From assembly GCF_007828035.1 (NCBI RefSeq), contig NZ_VITV01000003.1, positions 248,001 to 312,000 of the forward strand: a stretch of 64,000 nucleotides of DNA, in the 5' to 3' direction. The DNA comes from Nitrospirillum amazonense. GTDB taxonomy: Bacteria; Pseudomonadota; Alphaproteobacteria; Azospirillales; Azospirillaceae. The translations under genes and the position numbers were made by a program. The notes under the pieces are model-generated. The model ran no database searches. It saw nothing but the letters and a program-made list of their open reading frames with translations, and had not been told where the DNA came from. This document shows positions 22,256-29,013 of the stretch, piece by piece (positions within the stretch are counted from its first letter, which is position 1; each line of letters opens with the position of its first letter).

Positions 22256-22611
22256 GTGCAGGGCCCGAGAAGGGGCGCAGGCCGGCATTTGTTGCCGGGT
22301 TGCTGGTCCTAAATGAGTATGGGATACTTGCAAGTCGGCATTATTGGCATACGCCGCGTGCGCATAGCCCCACCTAGGGTAGCCACAAAGAGGTAGCCGG
22401 TGATGTGGAACCGCCCGCTAGGCGGTCGGGAATAAGAGGGCCCGGTAGGCGTCCCCTAGAGGATGGGACCCTTCCGGTGAAGGTAGAGGGCGGCATCGGC
22501 ACCGTCCCGTCCGTCGTTGACCTGTCTGCGGGAACACCCCCAGGCCGGCACGCCGGACGGTGTCGCGGACCCGCCACCCGGAAACGAGTTAGCCAGGGAT
22601 CACGTGATCTG
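22256..22611 (+). promoter_or_regulatory. Long structured 5' leader of flaF
   Basis: There is no credible gene between the sigma-54 promoter and flaF. Several inverted repeats are visible: an 11-bp long-range stem, CGGCACCGTCC (22497-22507) with GGACGGTGTCG (22555-22565, one G-U pair); hairpins ACCGCC/GGCGGT (22410-22426), GTCCC/GGGAC (22451-22469), CCTTC/GAAGG (22470-22483) and CCGG/CCGG (22545-22556). A perfect 12-base palindrome GATCACGTGATC (22598-22609) overlaps the likely ribosome site AGGGA, 3 bases before the ATG. The stems suggest an RNA element controlling flaF translation. It matches no riboswitch I recognise. Confidence 0.5.
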
Positions 22612-23124
22612 ATGAAGCCTTCGGCCGGATATACCAACCGTCCCGCGTCGGACAATCCCCGCGACATCGAAGCCTGGGGCCTGACGGAAGCTGCGCGCCG
22701 GCTGATGCTGGCGGCGCAAACGCCCGAGAACCCCGAACCCCTGCGCCAGGCCTTGTCCCTGAACCAGCGCCTGTGGACCATCTTCCAATCCTCGATGGCG
22801 GAGCCGGACTGCCCCCTGCCCAAGGATTTGCGTGAGAAGATCCTGGTGTTGTCCCTGATCGTAGACCGCCAGACCTTCGAACGGCTGGGCGACCTGGACG
22901 TCACCAAGCTGCACTCGCTGATCGACATCAACCGCAACATCGCCGCCGGCCTGTCACAGCGCCCCACCGACGCAACCGCGGCCCCGCCGGCCCCCGCGCC
23001 GGCCGGAACGGCCCCGCGCGCGCCCATGATGGCCCCCCCGGCCGCCGGCCCTGGGGCGCAGCGTCCCGGCATGGCCCCTGGCGTGGCGGCGGGTGGTATG
23101 GGCAAGTTCAACATATCGATCTAA
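22612..23124 (+). CDS. flaF: Flagellar biosynthesis regulator FlaF
   Basis: FlaF is an alphaproteobacterial protein needed for flagellin export and translation control, acting with FlbT. The 170-residue product contains the FlaF domain in residues 18-115 (RDIEAWGLTEAARRL, SLNQRLWTIFQ, LPKDLREKILVLSLIVDRQTFE, LHSLIDINRNIAAGL). It ends in a 50-residue Pro/Ala/Gly-rich tail not seen in the usual ~120-residue proteins. The ATG at 22612 matches the start of the domain; the open frame extends upstream into the structured leader but without protein-like sequence. Neither flbT nor a flagellin gene is in the window. Confidence 0.88.
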   Translation: MKPSAGYTNRPASDNPRDIEAWGLTEAARRLMLAAQTPENPEPLRQALSLNQRLWTIFQSSMAEPDCPLPKDLREKILVLSLIVDRQTFERLGDLDVTKLHSLIDINRNIAAGLSQRPTDATAAPPAPAPAGTAPRAPMMAPPAAGPGAQRPGMAPGVAAGGMGKFNISI

Positions 23125-23269
23125 ACGGTCGGCGGCGCCAAAGCGGGCGCTGAAAATGAGACACCGCGAAGGTTATCGTCGCAAATATCTTGCATTTTAT
23201 GCTTTCATTCCGCAGACTACCGCAAGGTAGTTAGGACCACTTTCTCCCGCGTGGGCGCGGGAACCGGCA

Positions 23270-24016
23270 ATGGGGATCGTTCCCGTGAGCAACGTCGCAT
23301 CAACCGCAGCCTCGGCCGGCTCCAGCTCGAACGCCTCGGTGTTTGCGCAGCTCGCGCAGATCCAGTCGCAGTTGGCGGCCCAGAATGATGCCATCGCCGC
23401 CCAGGGCTCGGCCCAAACGTCCAATGCCATCGGCACGCCCCAGGACTTCACCAAGTCGGTGTCGAAGTCGCAATACAACACCGTCGCCTCGGCCACCGAT
23501 ATCGGCACGGTGATCAAGGGGCAGACGCGCGTGAACGCCTTCGGCAGCCTTGCCGCCGGGGACCAGGCCGATTACCTCAGCTTCAAGCTATCCCGTAAAG
23601 GCGCCATCAACCTGGGGCAATTGAACCTGGACCAGACACGGGTTCAGGTCATGACCAAGACCGGCGTCGTCATGGCGGATAGCGACAGCAAATCCGGCAA
23701 GGCGTATGACGCCTACAACGCCATGGTCAACGGCCAACAGTCGCTGGACTCGGGCACCTATGTGCTGAAGATATCGCGCGCCACGGGCGTCAAGCTGACC
23801 CAGAAGGTGAACTACGGTGTCCAGGTCGCCGCGGGCGACTATTCCAAGGATTACACCACGACGATCAAGGCCGCCTCCTCCACCGCGGCGATCTCCTCCA
23901 GCGCCGCCGCGATCTCCGGTGCCCTGAGCGACCAGATCACCACCATGAAGAATTGGACCATCGGCCAGACGGGCACGCAGAAGCTGATGGGCAGCATGAT
24001 GGATCTGTTTGCCTGA
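23270..24016 (+). CDS. Uncharacterised flagellar-region protein
   Basis: This 248-residue protein has no signal peptide. It begins Ser/Ala-rich with a short helical stretch (SVFAQLAQIQSQLAAQNDAIAAQ). The central part (about 95-195, GDQADYLSFKLSRKGAINL to GTYVLKISRATGVKLTQKVNYGVQV) resembles the beta-sandwich PPC-type domains found in surface or secreted proteins. The last 50 residues are Ala/Ser-rich helical. It could be a small secreted or flagellum-associated factor, which is inference from location. A GTG at 23285 preceded by GGGGA is an alternative start. The hairpin TCCCGCG/CGCGGGA (23245-23262) covers the ribosome site of the ATG start. A terminator follows. Confidence 0.6.
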   Translation: MGIVPVSNVASTAASAGSSSNASVFAQLAQIQSQLAAQNDAIAAQGSAQTSNAIGTPQDFTKSVSKSQYNTVASATDIGTVIKGQTRVNAFGSLAAGDQADYLSFKLSRKGAINLGQLNLDQTRVQVMTKTGVVMADSDSKSGKAYDAYNAMVNGQQSLDSGTYVLKISRATGVKLTQKVNYGVQVAAGDYSKDYTTTIKAASSTAAISSSAAAISGALSDQITTMKNWTIGQTGTQKLMGSMMDLFA

Positions 24017-24043
24017 ACAGGCCTTTCCGCCTGCAGGAACGCC

Positions 24044-24075
24044 AAAGCCGGCCATCGATGATGGCCGGCTTTTTA
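24044..24075 (+). terminator. Rho-independent terminator
   Basis: AAAGCCGGCCAT and ATGGCCGGCTTT form a 12-bp stem followed by TT, 28 bases after the preceding gene. A textbook terminator. Confidence 0.93.
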
Positions 24076-24174
24076 ATTTGGAATTCCTGGCAAAGGTGTG
24101 ATGATAAACACACCCTAAGGGTTGCAATCGGCACACCCTTGGGAAGGATTTCATCATAGCGGTGGGAGGTTGGT

Positions 24175-24534
24175 ATGAAGACGATGACCGGCGTGCTGGC
24201 GGCGACCTTTATCATTTTGGCCGGCGCCGCCTCCGCCGCGGCGACCACGGGTGCCGCCACTCCCTACTGGAGCCCCGGTGGGGGCCTCGCCTCCGTCAAC
24301 CCGGTTTTCAGTTATGACGCCTCCACGCCCTACGGTCATCCGCCAATCGTGGAGCCCAAGGGCATGACCGCCGCGACCAAGGCGCGCCTGACCAATGTGG
24401 CTCAGCGGGTGGACAGCCTGATCGATCAGCACAAGTGCGCCGACGCCGCCACGCTCGCCAAGAATGAGGGCGGTGCCGTCATGGCGGACATGGCGACCAA
24501 GATCTGTGCCCTGCGGTACAGCGACGCCAACTAA
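24175..24534 (+). CDS. Small exported protein of unknown function
   Basis: This 119-residue protein has a Sec signal peptide (MKTMTGVLAATFIILAGAASAAA), a Gly/Pro-rich middle (YWSPGGGLASVNPVFSY) and a helical C-terminus with two cysteines (HKCADAATLAKNEG and KICALRYSDAN) that may form a disulfide. GGGAGG lies 7 bases before the ATG. The upstream 60 bases contain a short palindrome, ACCCTAAGGGT (24112-24122). I recognise no domain; a periplasmic location is inferred. Confidence 0.65.
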   Translation: MKTMTGVLAATFIILAGAASAAATTGAATPYWSPGGGLASVNPVFSYDASTPYGHPPIVEPKGMTAATKARLTNVAQRVDSLIDQHKCADAATLAKNEGGAVMADMATKICALRYSDAN

Positions 24535-24587
24535 GACCGCTCCTTTCCGACGAACGGCCAGCGACTCCGTCGCCGGCCGCTCGCGTT

Positions 24588-25382
24588 TCAGGCGATCAGC
24601 GCCAGGGGCTGGGCGGCGGCGGCCTGGGCGGCCTGCACAATGCTGGCGTCCAGCGCGCCCTGGCTTTTCCGGTAGGCGGCGGCCCCCTGCCGAATGGTGA
24701 CGCCGCCGGCCCCCACCCGTCCCGCCTCCGCACCGGCGATACCACCGGAATCCGAAGCACCACCGCCGCCGGTCGCATCGCCATTGGCCGTCCCGCTATT
24801 GGCCGTCCCGCCACCGGCTTGCGTTTTCTGCTTAGCCTCCTCCCCCTGGGCGGCGACGATGCCGGCCTGGGCCTGCGCGGCCACGGCGCGATCCTGACCC
24901 GAGGGATCAGCCGGCGCCAGGGCGGCGCGGCGCACCGTTTCCAGCTTGGTGATGGTGGCCTGGGGGTCGCCCTGGATCGAGCCGATGTCGATGGCGACCT
25001 CACCCGCCGTGGCATAGTGCTGCCCATCAGGCCCGGTGGTGAAGGTGAAGGATTCCGACCCGGCGTAGGGCCCGCCCGCCGCCTTGTGCGCCGCTTCATG
25101 CGCCCGCACCGCCCGGTCCACGGTCTTGAGCTTGTCAACTTGCTGCTGCTGGGCATCGCTCAGCTTGGTGCCGTCGCTGGCCGTGCCGTTGCCGGCCGCC
25201 TTGGCGCCGCTGGACTGATTGGCCTGCCCCTGCCCCCGGACACTGTAAGGGTTGGGCGCCTGCCCGGATGGGCTTGCAGCGGTGACAGCCGCCCCTGACC
25301 CCACCGCGGCGACGGCGGGGGTTGGGCTCGTCTGGGCGCGTGCCCAGACGGGCGACGCGGAAATGCCACTAAGGGCGGACAT
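24588..25382 (-). CDS. SprA-related putative metalloprotease (CJM1_0395 family)
   Basis: This 264-residue protein carries the SprA-related/putative metalloprotease core in residues about 75-170: LSDAQQQQVDKLKTVDRAVRAHEAAHKAAGG with the zinc-binding-type HEAAH motif, then YAGSESFTFTTGPDGQHYATAGEVAIDIGSIQGDP and a conserved helix (TITKLETVRRAALAPADPSGQD). Flanking segments are low-complexity Gly/Ala/Ser. Family members often sit near flagellar genes, and this one is 190 bases from flgE on the same strand. The proteolytic activity is predicted from the motif only, and no signal peptide is clear. Confidence 0.8.
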   Translation of the reverse strand: MSALSGISASPVWARAQTSPTPAVAAVGSGAAVTAASPSGQAPNPYSVRGQGQANQSSGAKAAGNGTASDGTKLSDAQQQQVDKLKTVDRAVRAHEAAHKAAGGPYAGSESFTFTTGPDGQHYATAGEVAIDIGSIQGDPQATITKLETVRRAALAPADPSGQDRAVAAQAQAGIVAAQGEEAKQKTQAGGGTANSGTANGDATGGGGASDSGGIAGAEAGRVGAGGVTIRQGAAAYRKSQGALDASIVQAAQAAAAQPLALIA

Positions 25383-25445
25383 GCCGAAGCGATCGCATTA
25401 GTCTTAATAATGCAAATACTTCAGCACCAACCGTCCGCCGGCGCA

Positions 25446-25488
25446 AGACAAAGCCGCCCGCATCCTGGCGAGGACGCGGGACGGCTCT
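25446..25488 (-). terminator. Terminator after flgE
   Basis: On the minus strand AGCCGTCCCGCGTCCT and AGGATGCGGGCGGCT form a long stem with two mismatches and a CGCC loop, followed by TTGTCTT, about 80 bases past the flgE stop. Confidence 0.65.
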
Positions 25489-25568
25489 GCCCAAGCACTT
25501 GATTCGTCTACCCTTCAGGTCCTGGCCAGCGGCAATCCGCCACGCCCGGGCCATCAGGACGCTACACC

Positions 25569-28280
25569 TTACCGCTTCAGGTTGATGGTGTCCTGCAGCA
25601 GGTCGTCGGCGGTGGTGATGACCTTGGTGTTGGCGGTGTAGGACCGCTGCGCCACGATCAGCTGGGTGAATTCCGACGCGATGTCGACGTTGGAACCTTC
25701 CAGGCTGCTGGAGGCGATGTCGCCGGCACCATTGACGCCCGTATCGTTGAAGCGGGCCTTGCCGCTGTCCACCGTCTCAGTGAAGACGTTGCCGGTGGAG
25801 CGTGACAGGGCGTCCGGGTTGTTGAACAGCACGATCGGAACCTTGGCGATGGTGCGCTGGCGGCCGTTGTCGTAGTTGGCCAGCACGGTGCCGTCGGCGT
25901 TGATCTGCACGTCCTTGAAGGTACCGGCCGGGCTGCCGTCCTGAACCTTGGAGGTGACGTTGATGTTGGTGCCGTCGAACTGGGTCAGACCGGAGGACTC
26001 GCCGAAGTTGCCCAGGTTCAACACGATGTGCTGCAGGCCGTAGCCGAAGTCGAAGTCGAAGCCCACCTGAGCCGAGGAGTTGGCGCTCTGGTCGGCGCTG
26101 ACGGTAGCGTTGCCGGTGCCGATGGACGCGGTATCCATGTGGCTCAGCGTGCCCGCCGCCGCCGTGGTGCCGTCGGACAAGGTGCCGCCGAAGGTCAGGC
26201 TGATATGACCCGGCGTCTTACCGACGACCACGCCCGGTGTGGACGCGGTCGAGCCGCCGGGAATGCTGGTGTAGAAGGCGGAGGCATCGGTGTTGCCGGT
26301 CAGGGTGATGGTGCCACCCGACGAGGTCGCCTGTACCGGAATACCGGAGATGGCATTGACCTTGGCCGCCAGCTTGCCGCTGATGTCGCTGAGGCTGGTC
26401 TCCGTACCGTCAGTCGTATAGCTGATGGCCTGGGAGAAGCTCTGCGGCACCACCTGGGTCGTGGACAACTGGGCATCGTTGGCCTTGGTCGCCAGCTGCA
26501 ACACGCCGCCCGCCGACGACACCACCGTGAAGGGCGAGTTGGTGTCGGCCTGGACCTTGGCGGCCAAATCGGTCACCACCGACGCCACGTCGGGGTAGTT
26601 GGCGATATTGGAATTGGTCATCTGGATGTTGTAGGTCGAAGACCCCAACGAAATCGTGTACAGCTGGCCCACCGCCGGCGCCGTACCGCCATAGGGGGTC
26701 GCGAAGTCATAAGTGTAGTCGGTGGGCGCGCCGGCGTTCAGCGTCTCGACCGGCGTCACGGTCTTGGCCTGCGGTGACTGGATGGTGATGCTGTAGGTCG
26801 TCCCCACGTCACCAGGCTGGCCGGTAAGGCTGATCTTCTCGACCTCTTTCGAACCGGTGATGTTGCCGGTGTAGGTCGACTGGGTCGCCGTGTTGGTCAG
26901 ACCCGGCGAGTCGGTGGCCGAGGACACGACGGTGATGGGCGTGCCATTGGTGGTCGACTTGACAGTGATGGTCCCGTTGGACGGCGTGGCCGTTACCGTC
27001 GGGTCGCCGGCACCGATCTGCGCCGCCAGCTTTTGCACCACGCCGTTGATGTTCGACAGCGAATTGATGTTCGCCGGCGTCACCGTCACCGAGTACGTGT
27101 TGCCGTTCACAGTCATGCTGTAAACGTCGTCGATGTTGATGGAGTTGCCGACGAAGGTGGAGGTGCGGATTTCCGGCGTAGTGGCCGTCGCGCTCTGCAC
27201 CAGGGTGTCGGTCGCCGTGTGGGTGGTGATGGCGCCCGCCGTAACGCTCTGGTCCAGGGTAAAGGGCGTGCCGGCCGTCTTGGCCGTCAGGCGCAGGTTG
27301 CCGGTGGTGGTCACCGTCGCAAGAACACCGGAGGAAGTGTCGGCGCCGTTGATCTTGTCGGCAAGGGCCTGGGCGATATCCTTCATGCCGCTGAACTGCG
27401 CGGCGTTGGCCTGGGTGATGCTCTGGCTGTAGGTGGTGCCGTTGACAACCACCGAATACGTATCGCCGATATTGAAGCCAACCGCCGGCGCCACGGCCGA
27501 GGTGGCGAACGTCACGTCGTCCACTTGGGCGCGGTCGTTCCTTCCGGTCAGCAGGCTGCTTTCCGTGATGGCGGCGGGGAAACCGGTGCTCAGCAGCGAC
27601 TGAATGGGCTGCGAGCCCTGGCTGCCGTCGGCGGTGACGCCGAGCTGCCAGGTGCCTTCCGTGTTCCCCTGGCGCCAGGACAGGTTCAGGTTGTGGGCCG
27701 TACCCGCGCTGTCATAGACCTGGATCTGGGTGGGGGTGATGCCGCCCGACGGGTCGGTCGGCAGGTTCGCCTTCAGGTCGATTTGCTTGGTCGGCACCGG
27801 GCTGTCAATGTCCGACTGCACCTGCACCGGCGTGGCGGAGGTGGCATACAAGCCCGTGGTGCTGTCATAGGCGAAGCCATTCAGCGCGAAGCCGGAATTG
27901 TTGACCAGGGTGCGGGTGGAGTTCAGCGAGAAGCTGCCGTCACGGGTATAGTAGCGCTCGGTCGACGCCGTGGTCGTGCCGTTCACCGTGGTCAGCTTGC
28001 TGACGCTGAAGAAGCCGTTGCCGCGGATGGCGATGTTGGTCGGCGTGTCCGAGGTCGAAATGGTGCCCGACACGCTGTTGATATAGTTGGGGGAGGCCTG
28101 GACGCCGCCCGCCTGGTACTGCGTGTTGCTGGCCGAGATGACCAGGGATTCGAACGATGTGTCGATGCGCTTGAAGCCCGTCGTCTGGGCGTTCGCGATG
28201 TTGTCGGAGATGTTGCTGAGCGCGGTGGACTGCGCCTGCAAACCAGAAATGCCGACGGACATCGAGCCGAAAATGCTCAT
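25569..28280 (-). CDS. flgE: Flagellar hook protein FlgE, enlarged
   Basis: FlgE polymerises into the hook joining rod and filament. The N-terminus (MSIFGSMSVGISGLQAQSTALSNISDNIANAQTTGFKR) and C-terminus (SSLEGSNVDIASEFTQLIVAQRSYTANTKVITTADDLLQ) are classic. The product is 903 residues, about twice the usual 400-450. The extra length is in the exposed middle, where a beta-rich module recurs about four times (roughly 268-350, 380-455, 535-612 and a shorter one 615-670), with cores such as IGDTYSVVVNGTTYS, IDDVYSMTVNGNTYS and VGQLYTISLGSSTYN. I chose the ATG at MSIFG because the family starts there and a sigma-54 promoter lies 49 bases upstream. Confidence 0.95.
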   Translation of the reverse strand: MSIFGSMSVGISGLQAQSTALSNISDNIANAQTTGFKRIDTSFESLVISASNTQYQAGGVQASPNYINSVSGTISTSDTPTNIAIRGNGFFSVSKLTTVNGTTTASTERYYTRDGSFSLNSTRTLVNNSGFALNGFAYDSTTGLYATSATPVQVQSDIDSPVPTKQIDLKANLPTDPSGGITPTQIQVYDSAGTAHNLNLSWRQGNTEGTWQLGVTADGSQGSQPIQSLLSTGFPAAITESSLLTGRNDRAQVDDVTFATSAVAPAVGFNIGDTYSVVVNGTTYSQSITQANAAQFSGMKDIAQALADKINGADTSSGVLATVTTTGNLRLTAKTAGTPFTLDQSVTAGAITTHTATDTLVQSATATTPEIRTSTFVGNSINIDDVYSMTVNGNTYSVTVTPANINSLSNINGVVQKLAAQIGAGDPTVTATPSNGTITVKSTTNGTPITVVSSATDSPGLTNTATQSTYTGNITGSKEVEKISLTGQPGDVGTTYSITIQSPQAKTVTPVETLNAGAPTDYTYDFATPYGGTAPAVGQLYTISLGSSTYNIQMTNSNIANYPDVASVVTDLAAKVQADTNSPFTVVSSAGGVLQLATKANDAQLSTTQVVPQSFSQAISYTTDGTETSLSDISGKLAAKVNAISGIPVQATSSGGTITLTGNTDASAFYTSIPGGSTASTPGVVVGKTPGHISLTFGGTLSDGTTAAAGTLSHMDTASIGTGNATVSADQSANSSAQVGFDFDFGYGLQHIVLNLGNFGESSGLTQFDGTNINVTSKVQDGSPAGTFKDVQINADGTVLANYDNGRQRTIAKVPIVLFNNPDALSRSTGNVFTETVDSGKARFNDTGVNGAGDIASSSLEGSNVDIASEFTQLIVAQRSYTANTKVITTADDLLQDTINLKR

Positions 28281-28328
28281 GGTGCTGGCTCCCAGGAAGA
28301 GCGGTTGCGTATCTGGACCCGAAGGAAA

Positions 28329-28343
28329 GCAAGATGGATGCCA
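28329..28343 (-). promoter_or_regulatory. Sigma-54 promoter for flgE
   Basis: On the minus strand TGGCATCCATCTTGC matches the RpoN consensus (TGGCAC-N5-TTGC) with correct -24/-12 spacing. The predicted start is near 28317, giving a 37-base leader. Confidence 0.85.
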
Positions 28344-28719
28344 GTTTGCGAAGATTGGCTCGGCACCCACAATTTTCTGGGCAGGCGGGGTCCTTCCGGG
28401 AGGGTCGCGTCGTAAGTTATTGTTATCGCCTTGTATTTTGAAAAATCAGCCCCTCCGCCGCCATCACATCGCTCGTCAGACCGCCTGGCAGGATGTGCCG
28501 CGGCGGCGGGGGACCGGGGCGTTTTTTCCTACCGGCTACCCGAACCCGGCCGTTTCTTCCCGGTAGGCTTCGCTTAAGTTCGGGGCCGGTAAACCATAGC
28601 CTAAAAGCAAGGAAGGCCGGGCTGGTCTTCCCCCTTTTGGGGAGACCGGCCCGGCCTTTTCCTGGTCCGTTCCTGCGGGTCCCTTTTGGACCCTGACGCG
28701 TCGGAGAACGTCTGTCGGA
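28344..28719. other. Non-coding stretch between flgE and the flgKL operon
   Basis: This stretch contains the bidirectional terminator listed separately, a T-rich segment, and inverted sequences around 28530-28570 (CCTACCGG and CCGGTAGG) that could form another hairpin. I see no gene. A possible enhancer site for a flagellar sigma-54 activator cannot be identified by eye. Confidence 0.4.
28613..28660. terminator. Strong bidirectional terminator downstream of flgK-flgL-93aa
   Basis: AAGGCCGGGCTGGTCTCCCC-like arms pair almost perfectly (AAGGCCGGGC with GCCCGGCCTT; TCTTCCCC with GGGGAGA) around a short TTTT loop, with T-rich tails on both strands. It ends the minus-strand flgKL operon about 60 bases after the last gene. 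Confidence 0.88.
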
Positions 28720-29001
28720 TCAGGCGCCCTGCTTCACCGAGAACTCGCCGGAGCGCACGCTCTCAGCCAGGATTTCCAGGTATTCGGCGGTGGTGGTCTT
28801 GCCGTACTTGGCCAGGATTCCGTAGATGGAGGCCATCACGGACATGGTGCCGATGGTGTCGTAGGGCACGCCCTCGCTGGCGGCGTTCACCCAATAGGCG
28901 TTGAACTGGTCGAACAGGCGGGCGCGCTGGGCCTCATCGTTCACCGGAGCGGCGGCGACGGTGGCGACGGCGAAGGCTTCTGCAGGCGTGTAGGCGTTCA
29001 T
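28720..29001 (-). CDS. Small protein of unknown function in the flgK-flgL operon
   Basis: This 93-residue, mostly helical protein has no cysteine, signal peptide or membrane helix (MNAYTPAEAFAVATVAAAP, RARLFDQFNAYWVNAASEG, TMSVMASIYGILAKYGKTT, EYLEILAESVRSGEF). It starts 12 bases after the flgL stop with GAGGAGAC-like ribosome-site sequence before the ATG, and precedes the operon terminator, so it is expressed with hook-associated proteins. Location suggests a flagellar chaperone or regulator, but the sequence matches no chaperone family that I recognise. Confidence 0.7.
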   Translation of the reverse strand: MNAYTPAEAFAVATVAAAPVNDEAQRARLFDQFNAYWVNAASEGVPYDTIGTMSVMASIYGILAKYGKTTTAEYLEILAESVRSGEFSVKQGA

Positions 29002-29013
29002 GGCAAGGTCTCC

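Noticed and set aside
22256-22611. c-di-GMP riboswitch, RNase P RNA or SRP RNA in the flaF leader
   Set aside because: None of the conserved core sequences of these RNAs is present on either strand.
23179-23193. Possible sigma-54 promoter before the uncharacterised gene at 23270
   Set aside because: TCGC-N7-TTGC has the right spacing but lacks the invariant GG at -24, so it was not called.
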